DNA from: Rutpela maculata
Lineage: Eukaryota > Arthropoda > Insecta > Coleoptera > Cerambycidae
Reading direction: 5' to 3'
DNA length: 64,000 nucleotides
Assembly: GCA_936432065.2 (NCBI GenBank)
Contig: OW386287.2
Coordinates: 75,705,804 to 75,769,803 of the forward strand
Made by a program: the position numbers and the translations under genes. The notes under the pieces were generated by a model that did no database searches, was not told the origin of the DNA, and saw nothing but the letters and a program-made list of their open reading frames with translations. Of the stretch, positions 1-13,503 are shown piece after piece. Position 1 is the first letter of the stretch; the number at the start of each line of letters is the position of its first letter.

Positions 1-2530
1 TCAAATTTCCATCGCATTTTGTAAGTGCATCGACTCGTAGTAGGACAATTTTTCTTTTAAAGTGTAGATTTTTACATGTGCTTTACGGTGGCGTATAGAA
101 AGAAAAAAAAATTTAAACCAATTTTTTGGACTTTAATTGTAATTATGGATATTGCAAGTATAAACAATTTTAAATAATAATTACGTGATTTTTGTGAAAT
201 CAAAAACGATAAGCGAATTATGAAAGTATATGAAATAACCAACGTTTAAAAAAAGAATGACGTTCTACTTGCATTTGAATCCGTGATGTGTTAGTTTTTG
301 CGTTTCAGTTGATTATAAGTAAATATATTGATATTTTTTCTTGAAATTTGCGCATATTGTTCCAAAATGAATATATTTCTCTCTGCTAGTTGAAAATTAT
401 CCACTACTAAGATTTTTTTAATTACATCGCATAAAGCACCATTTTAATCTAGGTAGATTATTTCTATGTTTAATAAAATAATTCAAGACTGATTATTTGC
501 GATGTGTTATCTGAAGTACGAAATAGTTTTTGTAATTGGGCCACTTTTGCTTCGTTGCTTCAGAGTAATATGAAGAAATGTTGTTTTCGCTAGTGTGATA
601 TGAAATATTGTGGATTTTTAAGTGTAGTCCCGCGTGACTCGTAGACCCCTAGAGGAGATTTTCTGAAGAATCTTTTACCATTTTCAGATTTTTCGCTGAT
701 AAATACGTACTACTGCTTGTCGTTGCTCGAACGGAAGTGACGTTCTCCTTGTGTTCTCTGGTCAATAATACGAAGCATTAGCTGGTTTAAATTATTTTTT
801 TACATATTTATAAAGTACCGAGCTTAGTATACTTCTGAAATATCCATGCTTAAAAAAAATATGCAAGTTTTTTATGATCGACAAGCTACAAAGGCAAGGA
901 TATTTGCTGCTGGCGTAAGTTGTATCGTACCACTGTATGGTTCAGATCCAATGAAAAACACATGTTTATACGTTCTGCGTTTTGAATGTTTTAAAAAATG
1001 CACTTCAAAAACATGATGCAAATTATCTGTTCTCCCACCAACCGAAGAAGCTGCAAACGAGCATTCATTGAGGGTGTATTTTCAAATACAGAAATGGTTA
1101 GGATTTGCAGATAAAAATCCTGAAGAGTATGGTTGGAAACATAGCGTAAATGGATTAATGCCACTGACAACAACAAAAAATTCTTTGCCAGATAGTTTAT
1201 TGAAGACTATTTGCTGTATGTGTAAATCGTGTTGCAAAACAAAACTTTTTTCATGTAAATGGATAGGGATTAAATGTACAAATTTCTGTCATTTTTGTAA
1301 TGGATTTAATTGCAACATCTGTTCTGAACTAACATTGAAATAAACTGACGACGAACTTGACGATGATGAAGACGATGTTTTATCGATTTCTGAAATTGAA
1401 ACAGATGAAGCGGACTTTAAAAATTCATTTGTTACAGCGGAAGATATTGAAAACAACTAAGGAAGTAATGTTTCGAAAAGTGAGGATGATTTTCAAGTTG
1501 ATAGATGATTCAGATTTTGTTTGTAAAAAAAGGAAACTACAATAATATTTGTGTGTGTAATTAAAGAATATTTCTATTCTTCTTCTGTATTACATCTCTA
1601 TCAACGTTCTCTTACATATGAAATAAATGGTACGGCCAGGCTGAACTTACTTTTCTCGACTGAATTACAAATTATTTGTTTATCAGTAAATAACCTTTAT
1701 GTCACAAAATAAATATTTAGAAACTAAAATTTTCAATGCATTTTAATTAAATAACGGCTAAACAAAGTATTTTACGTTACAATGCATTACAAATTTAAAA
1801 TGAACACAAAACATAAACATTTTAAAAAGAAACAGAAAATCAGATATGACAAAAGCCGAAAACATTATAAAAAAATAAAGATTGTTGAATTTTTGATGAA
1901 TAAAAACTTAGCAAATTATATTTTGTTAAGTAATAGAATCAGAATATACGAAAAACTAGTAAGAATGTTAAAAAAAAACTCGATACGATGAAAATGGAGT
2001 GATGTTATACCATTAACCAAAGTTAGTTGCCTAGTTACAATATTCAAAGAGTGGCGAGATATATTTTTTTTGTACGTGCGTTATGTCCTCAATGGTGCTT
2101 TATGCGATGTAATTTAAAAAAATTTAGTTGTGGATAATTTTAGCAGAGAGAGAAATATAATCATTTTGAAACAGTATGCGTAAATTTCAAGAAAAAATAT
2201 CAGTATGTTTACTTGTAATCGACTGAAAAGCAAAAACTAACGTATCACGGATTCAAATGCAAGTAGAACATCATTCTTTTTTTTGAACGTTGATTATTTC
2301 ATATACTCATAATTCGCTTATCGTTTTTAGTTTCACAAAAAAATCACGTAGTTATTTGAAATTGTTTATACGTGCAATATCCATAATTACAATTAAAGTC
2401 CAAAAAATTGGTTCAAATTTAATTTTTTTTTTTCTAAACACCACCGTAAAGTGCATGTAAAAACCTACACTTTAAAAGAAAAATTGTCCTACTACGAGTC
2501 GATGCACTTAAACAAAATGCGATGGAAATT
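1..2530. mobile_element. Long-TIR element 1 carrying a CXC gene remnant
   Basis: Bases 1-443 reappear inverted at about 2088-2530, with small indels. The left arm begins TCAAATTTCCATCGCATTTT and the right arm ends with the mirror of it. The arms are about 440 bp and enclose about 1.6 kb. The left arm may start before the window, so the outer terminus and target duplication cannot be read. The interior holds a cysteine-rich gene remnant (1020-1460) and AT-rich sequence with only short lysine-rich ORFs. The arm divergence and a broken gene point to an old copy. Confidence 0.75.
1020..1460 (+). pseudogene. CXC-type cysteine-rich C-terminal tail of a transposon protein, one in-frame stop
   Basis: The frame reads LPPTEEAANEHSLRVYFQIQ, then a WLG segment, NPEEYGW, and PDSLLK, followed by a cluster of paired cysteines (CCMCKSCC...CTNFCHFCNGFNC). 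This order (LPPT..A..HSLR-Y-Q-Q-W, then xPxxWGW, then a tesmin/TSO1-like CXC cluster, then an acidic tail) is one I recognise from repeated uncharacterised arthropod ORFs, but I cannot name the protein. A TAA at 1341-1343 separates the cysteine cluster from an acidic tail (TDDELDDDEDD...) that continues in the same frame to the stop at 1458-1460, so this is one gene with a premature stop. The upstream N-terminal part is missing. It lies inside long-TIR element 1. Related tails occur at 31665, 31991, 37429 and 52091. Confidence 0.6.
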
Positions 2531-3033
2531 TCGAAATTATTGTTGATTTTTAGCCGTTTGAATAAATATTTTGCGCTAAAATATGGCACGGAGGTTTAGT
2601 TCAATAAAGGGCATGGTTCCACCAACTTTCGTTAAAATTGATGGATTATTACATCATATTTCTTAAGCTGTTAAAAAAAGGCAATTTTTGGTTTTTATTT
2701 TTTTACAAATTTACAAATAATCAAGAAGTTTCTTCATCTGCCCAGTCTTATTCATAATTTTATAGTGAACAGTTTGGTATTTTTATTATCGATTACTGTG
2801 ACCTGAGATAATAGGAAAAATAGCAAAAAATTTCTGTGTTAAAAAATAAATTGTTAAAATTCTACAAGAAGCAATGAACGGATTTAACAAAAAATTGCTA
2901 AGAGCACTTGTTATTATACCTACAACAAATTAAAACAATAAGATTGCTGTAGTCAGAGAATTCCATTCAAATTTTATTTATAGAAAACGTCGATCTAATC
3001 ATTTTTCATCCCTTGACATTTTACAAAAAAAGC
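2531..3033. other. AT-rich intergenic sequence
   Basis: No open frame of note, no inverted repeat and no recognisable element end. Only short A and T runs are visible. Confidence 0.5.
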
Positions 3034-4407
3034 ATGTACACATAAAACAAAAGTTTTTGTCACATCAATCAAATTAAAATTTATAATACTAATTTATTGA
3101 CTAGCGGGCAGTTCCAACAAAGTAAATTTTTATACCTGAAATTTGCAAAGGCGGTATAAAATTCCTTTCTAAACAATTTTTCTTAGTTGAATTTTTTCAT
3201 ATTTGGAAAAATAAAGGTAGTGTTTTATAGTATGATGATCTTTACAAATTAGCTTATGAAACACCCTGTATAGCACCAGTGCAAATTGTTTTTGATATGT
3301 CTTTTGCATCAAGCAGAACTGAATCCCCAAGTGCCATTAAAAAATTTGAACATTTTTTTGTCCATTGCACCTCGTTACACCTATCCTGGGGCACACTGTA
3401 TATAGTCATTGCAATTTCTCCAAGTAATATATAAGAAACATTATGCTTAAAGGATTTTTTTAAAATAATTATTTTACGAGATAATATACATCTTTTAAAC
3501 ATGTTATACTTTTTTGTATCCATTAATTGTTAATTAAATATTTTAAAATGTAACGAAAGTTAAAAATACGCATGGTTATGAAAACTAGTCTTTCCCTTTA
3601 ATTTGTTTTTTTAAATTTCTTATTGTTCGTTTAGGTGTAAAAGTACTTTTGGTCAATTTTCCGTGCGCCACATACATAGGGTATGAGCTAAAGTTTTTAA
3701 TTCTGTTAAAAAACACTTATTTATCGAACAAAACGGATATTAAATAAATTTGACCCTTTTCTACAAAGCATGCGCTAAACAACAAAACATAATAACACTG
3801 TGATATGGGACTGAATGACCTACCATTTCTTAACTCAAGTTGTCATAAAAACACAAAATAGACAAGTGTAACACAAATTATTTACAATAGGGTAGCTAAC
3901 GGTATAGACTATTATTGCTTATTCTAGGAAATATATCTAAAGGAAAGTAAAGAAACACGTGTTGGTTCAATTTCAGATGAACTCTTCGGTGTACTAGATA
4001 AAATGAACTAACAACTTGAAGATCATTTAAACATAATATTTCTTATATTACTTGGAGAAATTGCAATGACTATATACAGTGTGTCCCAGGATAGGTGTAA
4101 CGAGGTGTAATTGACAAAAAATGTTCGAATTTTTTAATGGCACTTGAGGATTCAGTTCTGCTTGATGCAAAAGACATATCAAAAACGATTTGCATTGGTG
4201 CTATACAGGGTGTTTTATAAGCTAATTTGTAAAGATCATCACTATAATACACTACCTTTATTTTTCCAAATATGAAAAAATTCAACCAAGAAAAGTTGTT
4301 TTAAATTGAATTTTATACCGCCTTTGCAAATTTCACTATTTACTATTCAACAGTATTATAATTTGATTGATGTGGCGAAAACTTTTGTTTTATGTGTGTA
4401 TATGATT
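3034..4407. repeat. Inverted pair of a dispersed repeat containing CACCCTGTATA
   Basis: The block 3034-3460 (with AAACACCCTGTATAGCACC and AAGTGCCATTAAAAAATTTG) is repeated in mirror orientation at about 4035-4407, with roughly 570 bp between them. A third copy in the same orientation as the first follows at 4432-4790. The ORFs at 3254-3523 and 4070-4285 on the minus strand are mirror images of this repeat and not genes. The ACAGGGTGT/ACACCCTGT core is common at ends of insect DNA transposons, so this may be a non-autonomous relative, but the class is not shown. Confidence 0.65.
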
Positions 4408-4431
4408 TCAGAGCATTCTTAACTTGCTAAA

Positions 4432-4790
4432 ATATATTTTTGTCGCATTAATCAAAATAAAATACTAATTTATTGAAAAAAGTCCAAAGTAAATTTATAT
4501 TCCTGAAATTTGGCAAGGAGGCATAAAATTGCATTCCAAACAACTTTGTTTTTAGTGTAATTTTTTCATATTTTGATAAATAAAGGTAGTTTATTAGTAA
4601 TGATTTTCACAAATTTGCTTATAAAACACCCTGTATAGCAACGAGTCAACTCATTTTTTACATATCTCAGTTTTACACGAACCAAGACTCAATCCTCAAG
4701 TGCCATCGAGTGCCATAAAAAAATTTGAATTTTTTTGTGTTAATTATTCTAATTACATATATACACACTGTATATAGCTCTATTTTTCCT
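4432..4790. repeat. Third, more diverged copy of the CACCCTGTATA repeat
   Basis: This stretch follows the 3034-3460 copy in the same order: CTAATTTATTGA, the CCTGAAATTTG segment, the TTTTTTCATATTT segment, AAAACACCCTGTATAGCA, and AAGTGCCAT before a T-rich end. It is more diverged than the inverted pair. Confidence 0.6.
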
Positions 4791-5309
4791 AAATTTTATT
4801 TAAATTGAAATTTACTTTCAAAAAGTGCCGTGATATAATAAATATTTGACGTGAGAAGAAAAACCTATTTTGGAGCTATATGTAAAAAATATACCTACAT
4901 AGTTTTTGCTTCACTAACAATTGAAGGTTTGAAAATATTTTCATTTTGAGTCAAGATTCTTTCGTGTATAATGTACCGTTTTCATTGTAAAACGAAAATG
5001 AAAAAAATTGCAATTAAATATTGTTTATAATAAAGAGCGTAAACGTAAATCAACAATTTAGGCTTTCGCACGACTCGCCTATACACTGTCCACTATTTCT
5101 CAAACTTTTAGAATCCATAGCTACAAAATGAACTTTCCAATATTAAAAAAATGTATCAGAGATGTTCTACATATGTTTCCGCTTGTTAGGCCTTTATCAA
5201 GAGTACCTACTATAAGAAGAATACTAAAGTTACAGAGGCTGTTATTCTTTTGTACCTAAAAACAAAAGAACAATAAGTAATACCAAACTTTATAAAAAGA
5301 ATCTGGGAA
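4791..5309. other. AT-rich sequence without recognisable content
   Basis: No gene or repeat boundary was seen between the CACCCTGTATA repeats and the palindromic element that follows. Confidence 0.4.
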
Positions 5310-5919
5310 TAATAACACAGGCCCACAAAAAAAAAAAGTTGTCTGCGCCGCGGTATTGACCATACATATCCCTTGTATTTTGTGCCGCTGAACACGAATA
5401 TGACCTTAGTTTTTCCCCTATACGTCAGGTTTTTTTTTTTAAGCAAAAAAGTCTAATATTTATATATTTATTTGCTATTAAAAGAAAAACCTGACGTGCT
5501 GGTGAAAAACTAAGATCAGATTCGTGTTCAGCGGTTTAAAATACAAGGGATAGATGTGCTCAGTACCCCCGCGCAGATGACTTTTTTTTGTGGGATTGCG
5601 CCACACTGAGTGTGGCACAGTGGTAACCAAAAAAAGTTTTCTGCGCGGGGGTACTGAGCACACCTATCCCTTGTATTTTGAGCCGCTGAACACGAATCTG
5701 AGCTTAGTTCTTCCCCTGCACGTCCGGTTTTTTTTTAACAGCAAAAAAAGTCGTGTTGGATCGTGATATTTATATATTTATTTGCTGTTAAAAAAAAACC
5801 TGACTTATAGGGGAAAAACTAAGGTCATATTCGTGTTCAGCGGCACAAAATACAAGGGATAGGCATGGTCAGTAACCCGGCGCAGACAACTTTTTTTTTT
5901 TTTGTGGGCCTGTGTAATT
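5310..5919. mobile_element. Palindromic element built from four arms
   Basis: The ends are TAATAACACAGGCCCACAAA on the left and its near mirror ending GTGGGCCTGTGTAATTA on the right. Within it the module with CACGAAT, GCCGCTGAA, ATACAAGGGAT and a GCGCAG end occurs four times: twice in mirror orientation on each side of a centre at about 5600. It is thus a palindrome of palindromes. No target duplication is clear. The minus-strand ORFs at 5210-5446 and 5478-5663 are translations of the arms. Confidence 0.7.
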
Positions 5920-6232
5920 AGGTTATAACGCACCGTAATTTGGGTCCTCTAACTTATAGAAAAAATATTATATCACGTAAATGGACAAAAGTATTGTTTA
6001 CCTTTTCCTAAAAAAGAGGATAAATAGATAGGGGGGTAGGGGGGATATGTTTCACATCTAAAACTTCTAAAAGCAGTATTTAATTAAACAAATAATTGTT
6101 TATTAAATATTTATATATTTATTAAATATCGATGTTTATTTTTAATATTTTATTGAGGACAAAAATATGTGAGAGTAAGAATAGGTTGTTGTTGTTTGCG
6201 AAAAATTTTAAGGTTTTATGTTCCAATATGTT
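5920..6232. other. Short AT-rich spacer
   Basis: Contains a G-rich patch (GATAGGGGGGTAGGGGGG, about 6026-6044) and a stretch of TTTATTAAATATTTATATAT repeats. No gene is seen. Confidence 0.4.
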
Positions 6233-8061
6233 TAGTCCACAGTACAGCGCCCTTTTTTTAATGATTAGTAACAGGCTGAATTTTCGTGGGTAGCTTCGTT
6301 TTGACGAGACGCCCAACTTTTCTCTCTGCGAAAATTCTCGGTAGTGGTAGCTAATAACTGCGCTTGGGTGTATATATGTCGATTCGGTAATTGTTCAAAT
6401 TTTATTAGTAACAGTTAGTTTTTTAGTTAAATCTTGAGATAATTTAATAAAAAACACGAACAAACGTTTGTCCTACAAAATCATGGTTTGACCGAAGCGT
6501 CCTCCACCCCCAACATATCCAAATAACGAGGTCAAAAAAATGACTAATAACCAGCTGATTTTTTTACTATTGCTTAATAAATGTTTTTAAAATGAAATGG
6601 CCACATTGTCCTACAAATTGAATGGTATGTTTTTCCAGTCCTACGCTCGGAAATTGTCAGTTCCACGGTAACACTTTTCTCATTAGTAACTGTAGGACAA
6701 AGATACCACATGATAGATGAGTGTATCCTCTGCTCAAATAAAATAGTGCCTTACAAAAAAAATGGTAAGTATCGCTAGTCCGACAAAAATTCTTTTAAGT
6801 AACGAATTATTTTATAATTGCGGTTTTGGTAAATTAATATACTTTTATTACTTAAGCGGAATTCTGATATCTACCAAATTTAGCACATAGATTCAGATTA
6901 TCAAAAAACAACGTTTCTCTTGATTTTAAACCGTAATTTGCAAATTCACATTCGTTGCGAATATTTGAATTTTTCATATGTTATGTTTTCATATGTTTTA
7001 TTAAATGTTCGACTACAAGACCGAAAAATTTTCTTTATAATTCTAATGTAGTATTATTTTTAATGTTTAGTGTTTGTTTAATTAGGTTTTCTACACAGTA
7101 AATTGCTTAAAAAATACTCCATAGTCGCTTTTTATTTCGCACGAATTAGACAATCCGACAACCTGTCAAATTATTTTGGAAATATGTTGTTGTGGACCAC
7201 AGTCAGTAAACTATACGGTTAAATCGATCAGCAGCAGGCTGTAGACCCTATCGGAATCTTTGTCTTTGTCTTTTGCACGGAAATCAAATATGTCTGTCTC
7301 TTTCATTCGATTCCCCGCTCCCCGCGTCTCTCTCGTCTAAAAGCTGCTGATCGAGGTAACCGTATAGTTTATTGACCGTGGTTGTGGACAAACACGGGGT
7401 TTATTTTAATTAACTCGCGGAAACGTAGCCAAGGCAACCGAAAAACAAACTCTTTAACAAACGTTTAACGAATGAAAAATAATATAAAACTTTACCTATG
7501 GAATGAAATTTCAAAATAAGTGTTTTAAATTTTTTATCAATATATACCACTTTTTTTGTAGGACTTTAGTAAAATCGTGTTCCACACTTTATTCCCAAGA
7601 GAAAAAAACGAAAATTAGGTTCTTACTAATGAGAAAAGTGTTACCGTGGAACTGACAACTTCCGAGCGTAGGACTGGAAAAACATACCATTCAATTTGTA
7701 GGACAATGTGGCCATTTCATTTTAAAAACATTTATTAAGCAATAGTAAAAAAATCAGCTGGTTAATAATCATTTTTCTGACCTTGTTATTTGTACATGTG
7801 GGTGAGGGACACTTCGGTCAAACCATCGATTTTGTAGGACAAACGTTTTTTCGTGTTTTTTATCAAACTATCTTAATATTTAACTAAAAAACTAACTGTT
7901 ACTAATAAAATTTGAACAGTCACCCAATCGACATAAATACACCCAAGCCTAGTTATTAGCTACCACCACCGAGAATTTTCGCAGAGAGAAAAGTTGGGCG
8001 TCTCGTAAAACGAAACTACTCACGAAAATTCGGCCTGTTACTAATCATGTACTGTGAACTA
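6233..8061. mobile_element. Long-TIR element with TAG terminus and 3-bp duplication GTT
   Basis: The arms at 6233-6695 and about 7615-8061 are mirror images over about 450 bp. The termini read TAGTCCACAGTACA on the left and TAGTTCACAGTACA on the right when read inward. The three bases outside are GTT (6230-6232) and GTT (8062-8064). The 900-bp centre has no usable ORF and is broken by a nested MITE at 7198-7380. It belongs to the TAG/3-bp group described in the findings. Confidence 0.75.
7198..7380. mobile_element. 183-bp MITE with 9-bp target duplication GTTGTGGAC
   Basis: The ends are CACAGTCAGTAAACTATACG and, inward from the right, CACGGTCAATAAACTATACG. The TIR continues to about 40 bp through GATCAGCAGC. 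The nine bases GTTGTGGAC occur at 7189-7197 and again at 7381-7389. A 9-bp duplication is usual for Mutator-like elements, but no transposase is present to confirm this. It is nested in the 6233-8061 element and so is younger. Confidence 0.85.
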
Positions 8062-8431
8062 GTTCTGTCTAATGCGTGTAAAAATAGCATTTTTGATAAT
8101 TTTGCACCTTCAGTATCCATTTATACACCTTTTCATGGTTCAAACTAATAATAACCAATAGGCAATAACGAAATGTCACAATAATCTATGATTCACAGAA
8201 AAATGTCTGTATAGGAGTGCAGTAGTACAGTAACATCGGCTCCATCTGTCGAACAACGGTTTATTATATCTGGTGGTCTAATATAAAAGTGTCGAACAAC
8301 TGGCTACGAGATCATAACAGATATAGATTTCTTTTCTGTGTAAATGACATGCAATTCAAGTTAAGCCACAAACCTCTTATTAATGCTTCTGCATGATAGT
8401 AACCAGTCCAGTAATTAAAACATCTCAAATA
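8062..8431. other. Sequence between elements, no gene recognised
   Basis: Only short fragments of open frame are present. There is no inverted repeat or splice pattern I can defend. Confidence 0.4.
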
Positions 8432-8439
8432 TTTATAAT

Positions 8440-8802
8440 CAGGGTCGCGTCTAATGGGGACAATTTCGTACCCCGCACAAAGGCGCACTAGGCCATGGGG
8501 CGCCAAAAAGCGAATTTTAAAAAATTTTGGGACGAAAAAAATTTTTTTCGGAGTTTTCCTCCCCGCTCATGGGACGAAACAATTTTTCGAATTTCTGTCC
8601 CCCGCTGATCAAAAAAATTTTGGGACGAAAAAAATTTTTTTTCGGATTTCTCCCCCCTGCTCCTCAAAAAAATTTTAGGACGAAAAATACCCCCCCAAGC
8701 TCAAGGTCCAGCCCTTGTTTCGACTGAGCGGTGCCCACCAAAAAAAGGGCGCCAAAAAATGCTTCTCGCACGAAGGCGTCTCATGACCTAGAAGCGGCAC
8801 TG
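8440..8802. mobile_element. Non-autonomous hAT element
   Basis: The ends are CAGGGTCGCGTCTAATGG and, inward from the right, CAGTGCCGCTTCTAGGTC, which match at most positions and start with CAG as hAT elements do. Flanking 8-mers are TTTATAAT (8432-8439) and TCTATAAT (8803-8810), differing at one position. The interior contains three imperfect direct copies of a TTTTGGGACGAAAAAAATTT unit separated by C-rich patches. The overlapping plus-strand ORFs at 8454-8727 are translations of these repeats. Confidence 0.7.
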
Positions 8803-9146
8803 TCTATAATTAAAAGATAAATTAATGCCATTTCTAATCAAAATCGTAACTAATATCGATATCTGCTTAGAATATCGCAATCTAGTTATCGATAGATTTT
8901 AACCTAACATCGATTTTTAAAAAATATCGACGCAAAAAATATGCGCATCCCTAATACTTATTTCTTATGAATAAATATTTAAAGAACGTGAATCAATAAA
9001 CTAAAACGTTGCAAAAACAAACTTGGTAAATGAAACATTTCCATAAGCTTATTACTTGATTTATGGCGATTAATGAAATAAACTATTTTATAATTATAAT
9101 AAATAAATATTAATATCAGTCTGAATCATAATGGAAGTGATTTTGA
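8803..9146. other. AT-rich spacer with ATCGAT motifs
   Basis: Several ATCGAT or TATCGATA motifs (8850-8930) are present. No gene is seen. Confidence 0.4.
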
Positions 9147-9742
9147 CAGTGCTGGATAAGGGGGGGGGGGGTCAAAAGGGGGGCATTTGCCCCGTGCGGC
9201 ATATTTATTGTGGGGCGGCAAAACAGATTTTTGTAAATGAATAATATACTGGTAAATCTTTAACAAATGATTTACTAATTAATGTAGAGATATAAAAAAC
9301 TTCGTATTTAGTTTTTAAAATCTACTATTCAAGCTCGTCATCTATTATTAATATTTTGGCAACATTGCTTATATGCAACATAATTTACCGAATGAGTCTA
9401 GTCTTTCGAGATTAAGCTAGAAACATCACAGATAATCTCAAAAAAAATTAACGCTCTTGATTTACTTTAACTTAATCCACAGCAGAGATTTAATGGATGC
9501 CTTTCCAAAAGTTAAGGATCTACGCAACCTTACCAACAACATTTGCTGGGTGTGAAAAAAGTTTTAGTAAAGTAAAACTCATAACAAATTATTTAAGATC
9601 AAATATGGCACAAGAGAGGCTCACGAACCTCGCTATACTATCAATTGAGAGCGAAGAATCTAATTCAATAAATTATGATGATGCCATAAACGAATTTTCT
9701 GAAAAAAAAGCAAAGTTGTTTTATGAAAGTGTAGTGTAGTAA
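9147..9742 (+). mobile_element. hAT element relic, left terminus and 3' part of transposase
   Basis: A hAT-like terminus CAGTGCTGGATAAGGGG begins at 9147, followed by a G-run and GC-rich sequence. About 350 bp inside is the 3' end of a hAT transposase gene. The opposite terminus was not found, so the extent on the right is unknown. From 9361 onward this element is shared with the right arm of the giant palindrome. Confidence 0.5.
9497..9742 (+). pseudogene. hAT transposase C-terminal dimerisation region
   Basis: The 80-residue frame contains YATLPTTFAGCEKSFSK followed by VKLITNYLRSNM and QERLTNLAILSIE, the signature of the hAT C-terminal dimerisation domain as found in zinc-finger MYM-type-1-like and related transposases. 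It normally lets transposase subunits assemble. Only this end of a protein usually 600 or more residues long is present. The RNase H-like catalytic core and the BED finger are missing. The same frame occurs in mirror orientation at 15813-16055 because it lies in both palindrome arms. Confidence 0.8.
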
Positions 9743-10146
9743 TGAGTTTATGAATAAAATATTTTTTATACTATAACATTACCTAAACAAATACATATTT
9801 AAATGTATAGTTGTTTTATTTTTAAATCCATTTTACTTGTAGTTCTAAATTAAAACGAGTATACTTCTATACCTAATGAACAGGATTCATCAATTTTACT
9901 AACGAGTTTAAAATCAATAAAATTTCTGTAATTATTCTGCTTAAAATTGTTTCAAGTTAAAGAGACTCATTTAACAATAAATGTTCTGAACTTTAGAAAC
10001 CCAAACCTCCGAAAACGTCTGACTAAAGAAGAAGGCGGCAAAAATCAACTAAAACTGTATATGTATATTAAATTAAAAAAAATTCTTTTGCGGCTGAAAG
10101 CAATTTTTGCTAACGATAACACTTGATACAACACGCTAGATATGCT

Positions 10147-10433
10147 GAAGCGCGGATTTATGGGGGGCTAACGAGGTAATTACCCCCCTCCACCCAAGAT
10201 TCTATAAACCATCAACTTTCGTTTTAAAATTGCATAATTTTTTTATTTTATTTTATATTTTTAAATACCTAAATATTCTATTTAGTTGTAATTTTTTTTT
10301 TGTGATTTTCTCCCCCCGCTATGCTCAGCAATTTTAATTTTCGAGGAAAAACATTTTTGTTATTTTCAGCACGCGGCTGTGTTACCCCCCCCCCCCCCCC
10401 CCCCTCAAAGCTCAAGGTCCAGATCCGCCTTTG
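10147..10433. mobile_element. Non-autonomous hAT element, 8-bp duplication GATATGCT
   Basis: The ends are GAAGCGCGGATTTATGGGGG and, inward from the right, CAAAGGCGGATCTGGACC. GATATGCT lies on both sides (10139-10146 and 10434-10441). The interior is rich in C and G runs. The element has a mirror copy at 15122-15405 in the other arm, so it was present before the palindrome formed. Confidence 0.8.
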
Positions 10434-10509
10434 GATATGCTTCGTAAATAGTACCAACTGACATTCATTGAAGAGGGGGAGAAGGATTTGGCTAATCAAA
10501 AAATAATAA

Positions 10510-10618
10510 AAAATTGCTGCAGCCGAGAATCTAACTCTGGAGAGGTTAGATAGCGAAGCGAACCAGCCATGATTTGCTACATATATGCCTTAGTCCATTA
10601 AGCTACCGTCTCGGTGTT
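10510..10618 (-). ncRNA. tRNA-like sequence, possible SINE head (left-arm copy)
   Basis: Mirror copy of the sequence at 14942-15040, described there. It ends just before the CGGTGTTGAACAG sequence at 10611. Confidence 0.3.
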
Positions 10619-11287
10619 GAACAGTTTTTTTTTAGATACAATAATAGCTGTGTCGAAAATGTCAAATATGTAAAACAATGTATCAAAACGTATACTGGCT
10701 TATATTGAATTTCATGCGTTTATTTACTTGGATAGGAAATGAAAAACCCTGTATTTTATGAATTAACAAGACTGAACGTAATTTTACAAGTAGAACGTGC
10801 CTTGGATGGAACGTAAAATAAGGAAAGGTAAACATCGGGAAACAGAACATTTTTAGCTTTTCCGTGATCTCAGTTCCTGTAGTTGAAATTGAAAAAACGC
10901 AGCACCTTTTGTGAATTCAACAAAAACTACACATATACTTGTGGCCCTTATTAATTTTTTTTAGCGAATAATAAGCATTTAAAATTGGATGTTTTTAATT
11001 CATAATTGTATTATTTCTTTTGATATATTATATTTATATTTTAAACTTTAAATATTTTAAACACTGTGCTCTGAAGAAGATAATAAATTTATCGAAACTT
11101 CGACATTTTTAAAAACCGCTGCCCAAGGAATCACTACTTCCGCATCCAGATTCTCTATCGAAGTCACTCACAACGAAAAAACTTTGTATTTGGAAATAAA
11201 TTCCATAAACTTTAATAATATAATATTTGAAATCCTCTACCCCAAAACCCATAAAACGATACCCCACATGGGTAGTAGCGTGGGGGT

Positions 11288-12325
<1,038 letters not shown>

Positions 12326-12525
12326 NNNNNNNNNNNNNNNNNNNNNNNNNNNNNNNNNNNNNNNNNNNNNNNNNNNNNNNNNNNNNNNNNNNNNNNNNNN
12401 NNNNNNNNNNNNNNNNNNNNNNNNNNNNNNNNNNNNNNNNNNNNNNNNNNNNNNNNNNNNNNNNNNNNNNNNNNNNNNNNNNNNNNNNNNNNNNNNNNNN
12501 NNNNNNNNNNNNNNNNNNNNNNNNN
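12326..12525. other. Assembly gap of 200 N
   Basis: Exactly 200 unknown bases, a round placeholder length, so the true distance is unknown. It joins (TA)n to the GGGTGGTAGTGG minisatellite. Confidence 1.

Positions 12526-13503
<978 letters not shown>

Noticed and set aside
1782..1991. 69-codon lysine-rich plus-strand frame
   Set aside because: Its composition follows the very AT-rich DNA, and no related frame was seen in the other long-TIR elements.
5210..5663. Minus-strand frames of 78 and 61 codons
   Set aside because: They are two readings of the arms of a palindromic element with the same phrases in mirror copies.
8312..8506. Minus-strand frame with NYWTGYYHAEALIRGLW
   Set aside because: It looks slightly protein-like but overlaps a hAT element end and has no family match or splice signals.
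11060..11100. Hammerhead ribozyme-like core (CTGAAGA, a GATAA/TTATC stem, then CGAAAC), mirrored near 14455
   Set aside because: I could not find a third stem or a UH cleavage site next to the core, so the match is likely chance or a decayed motif.
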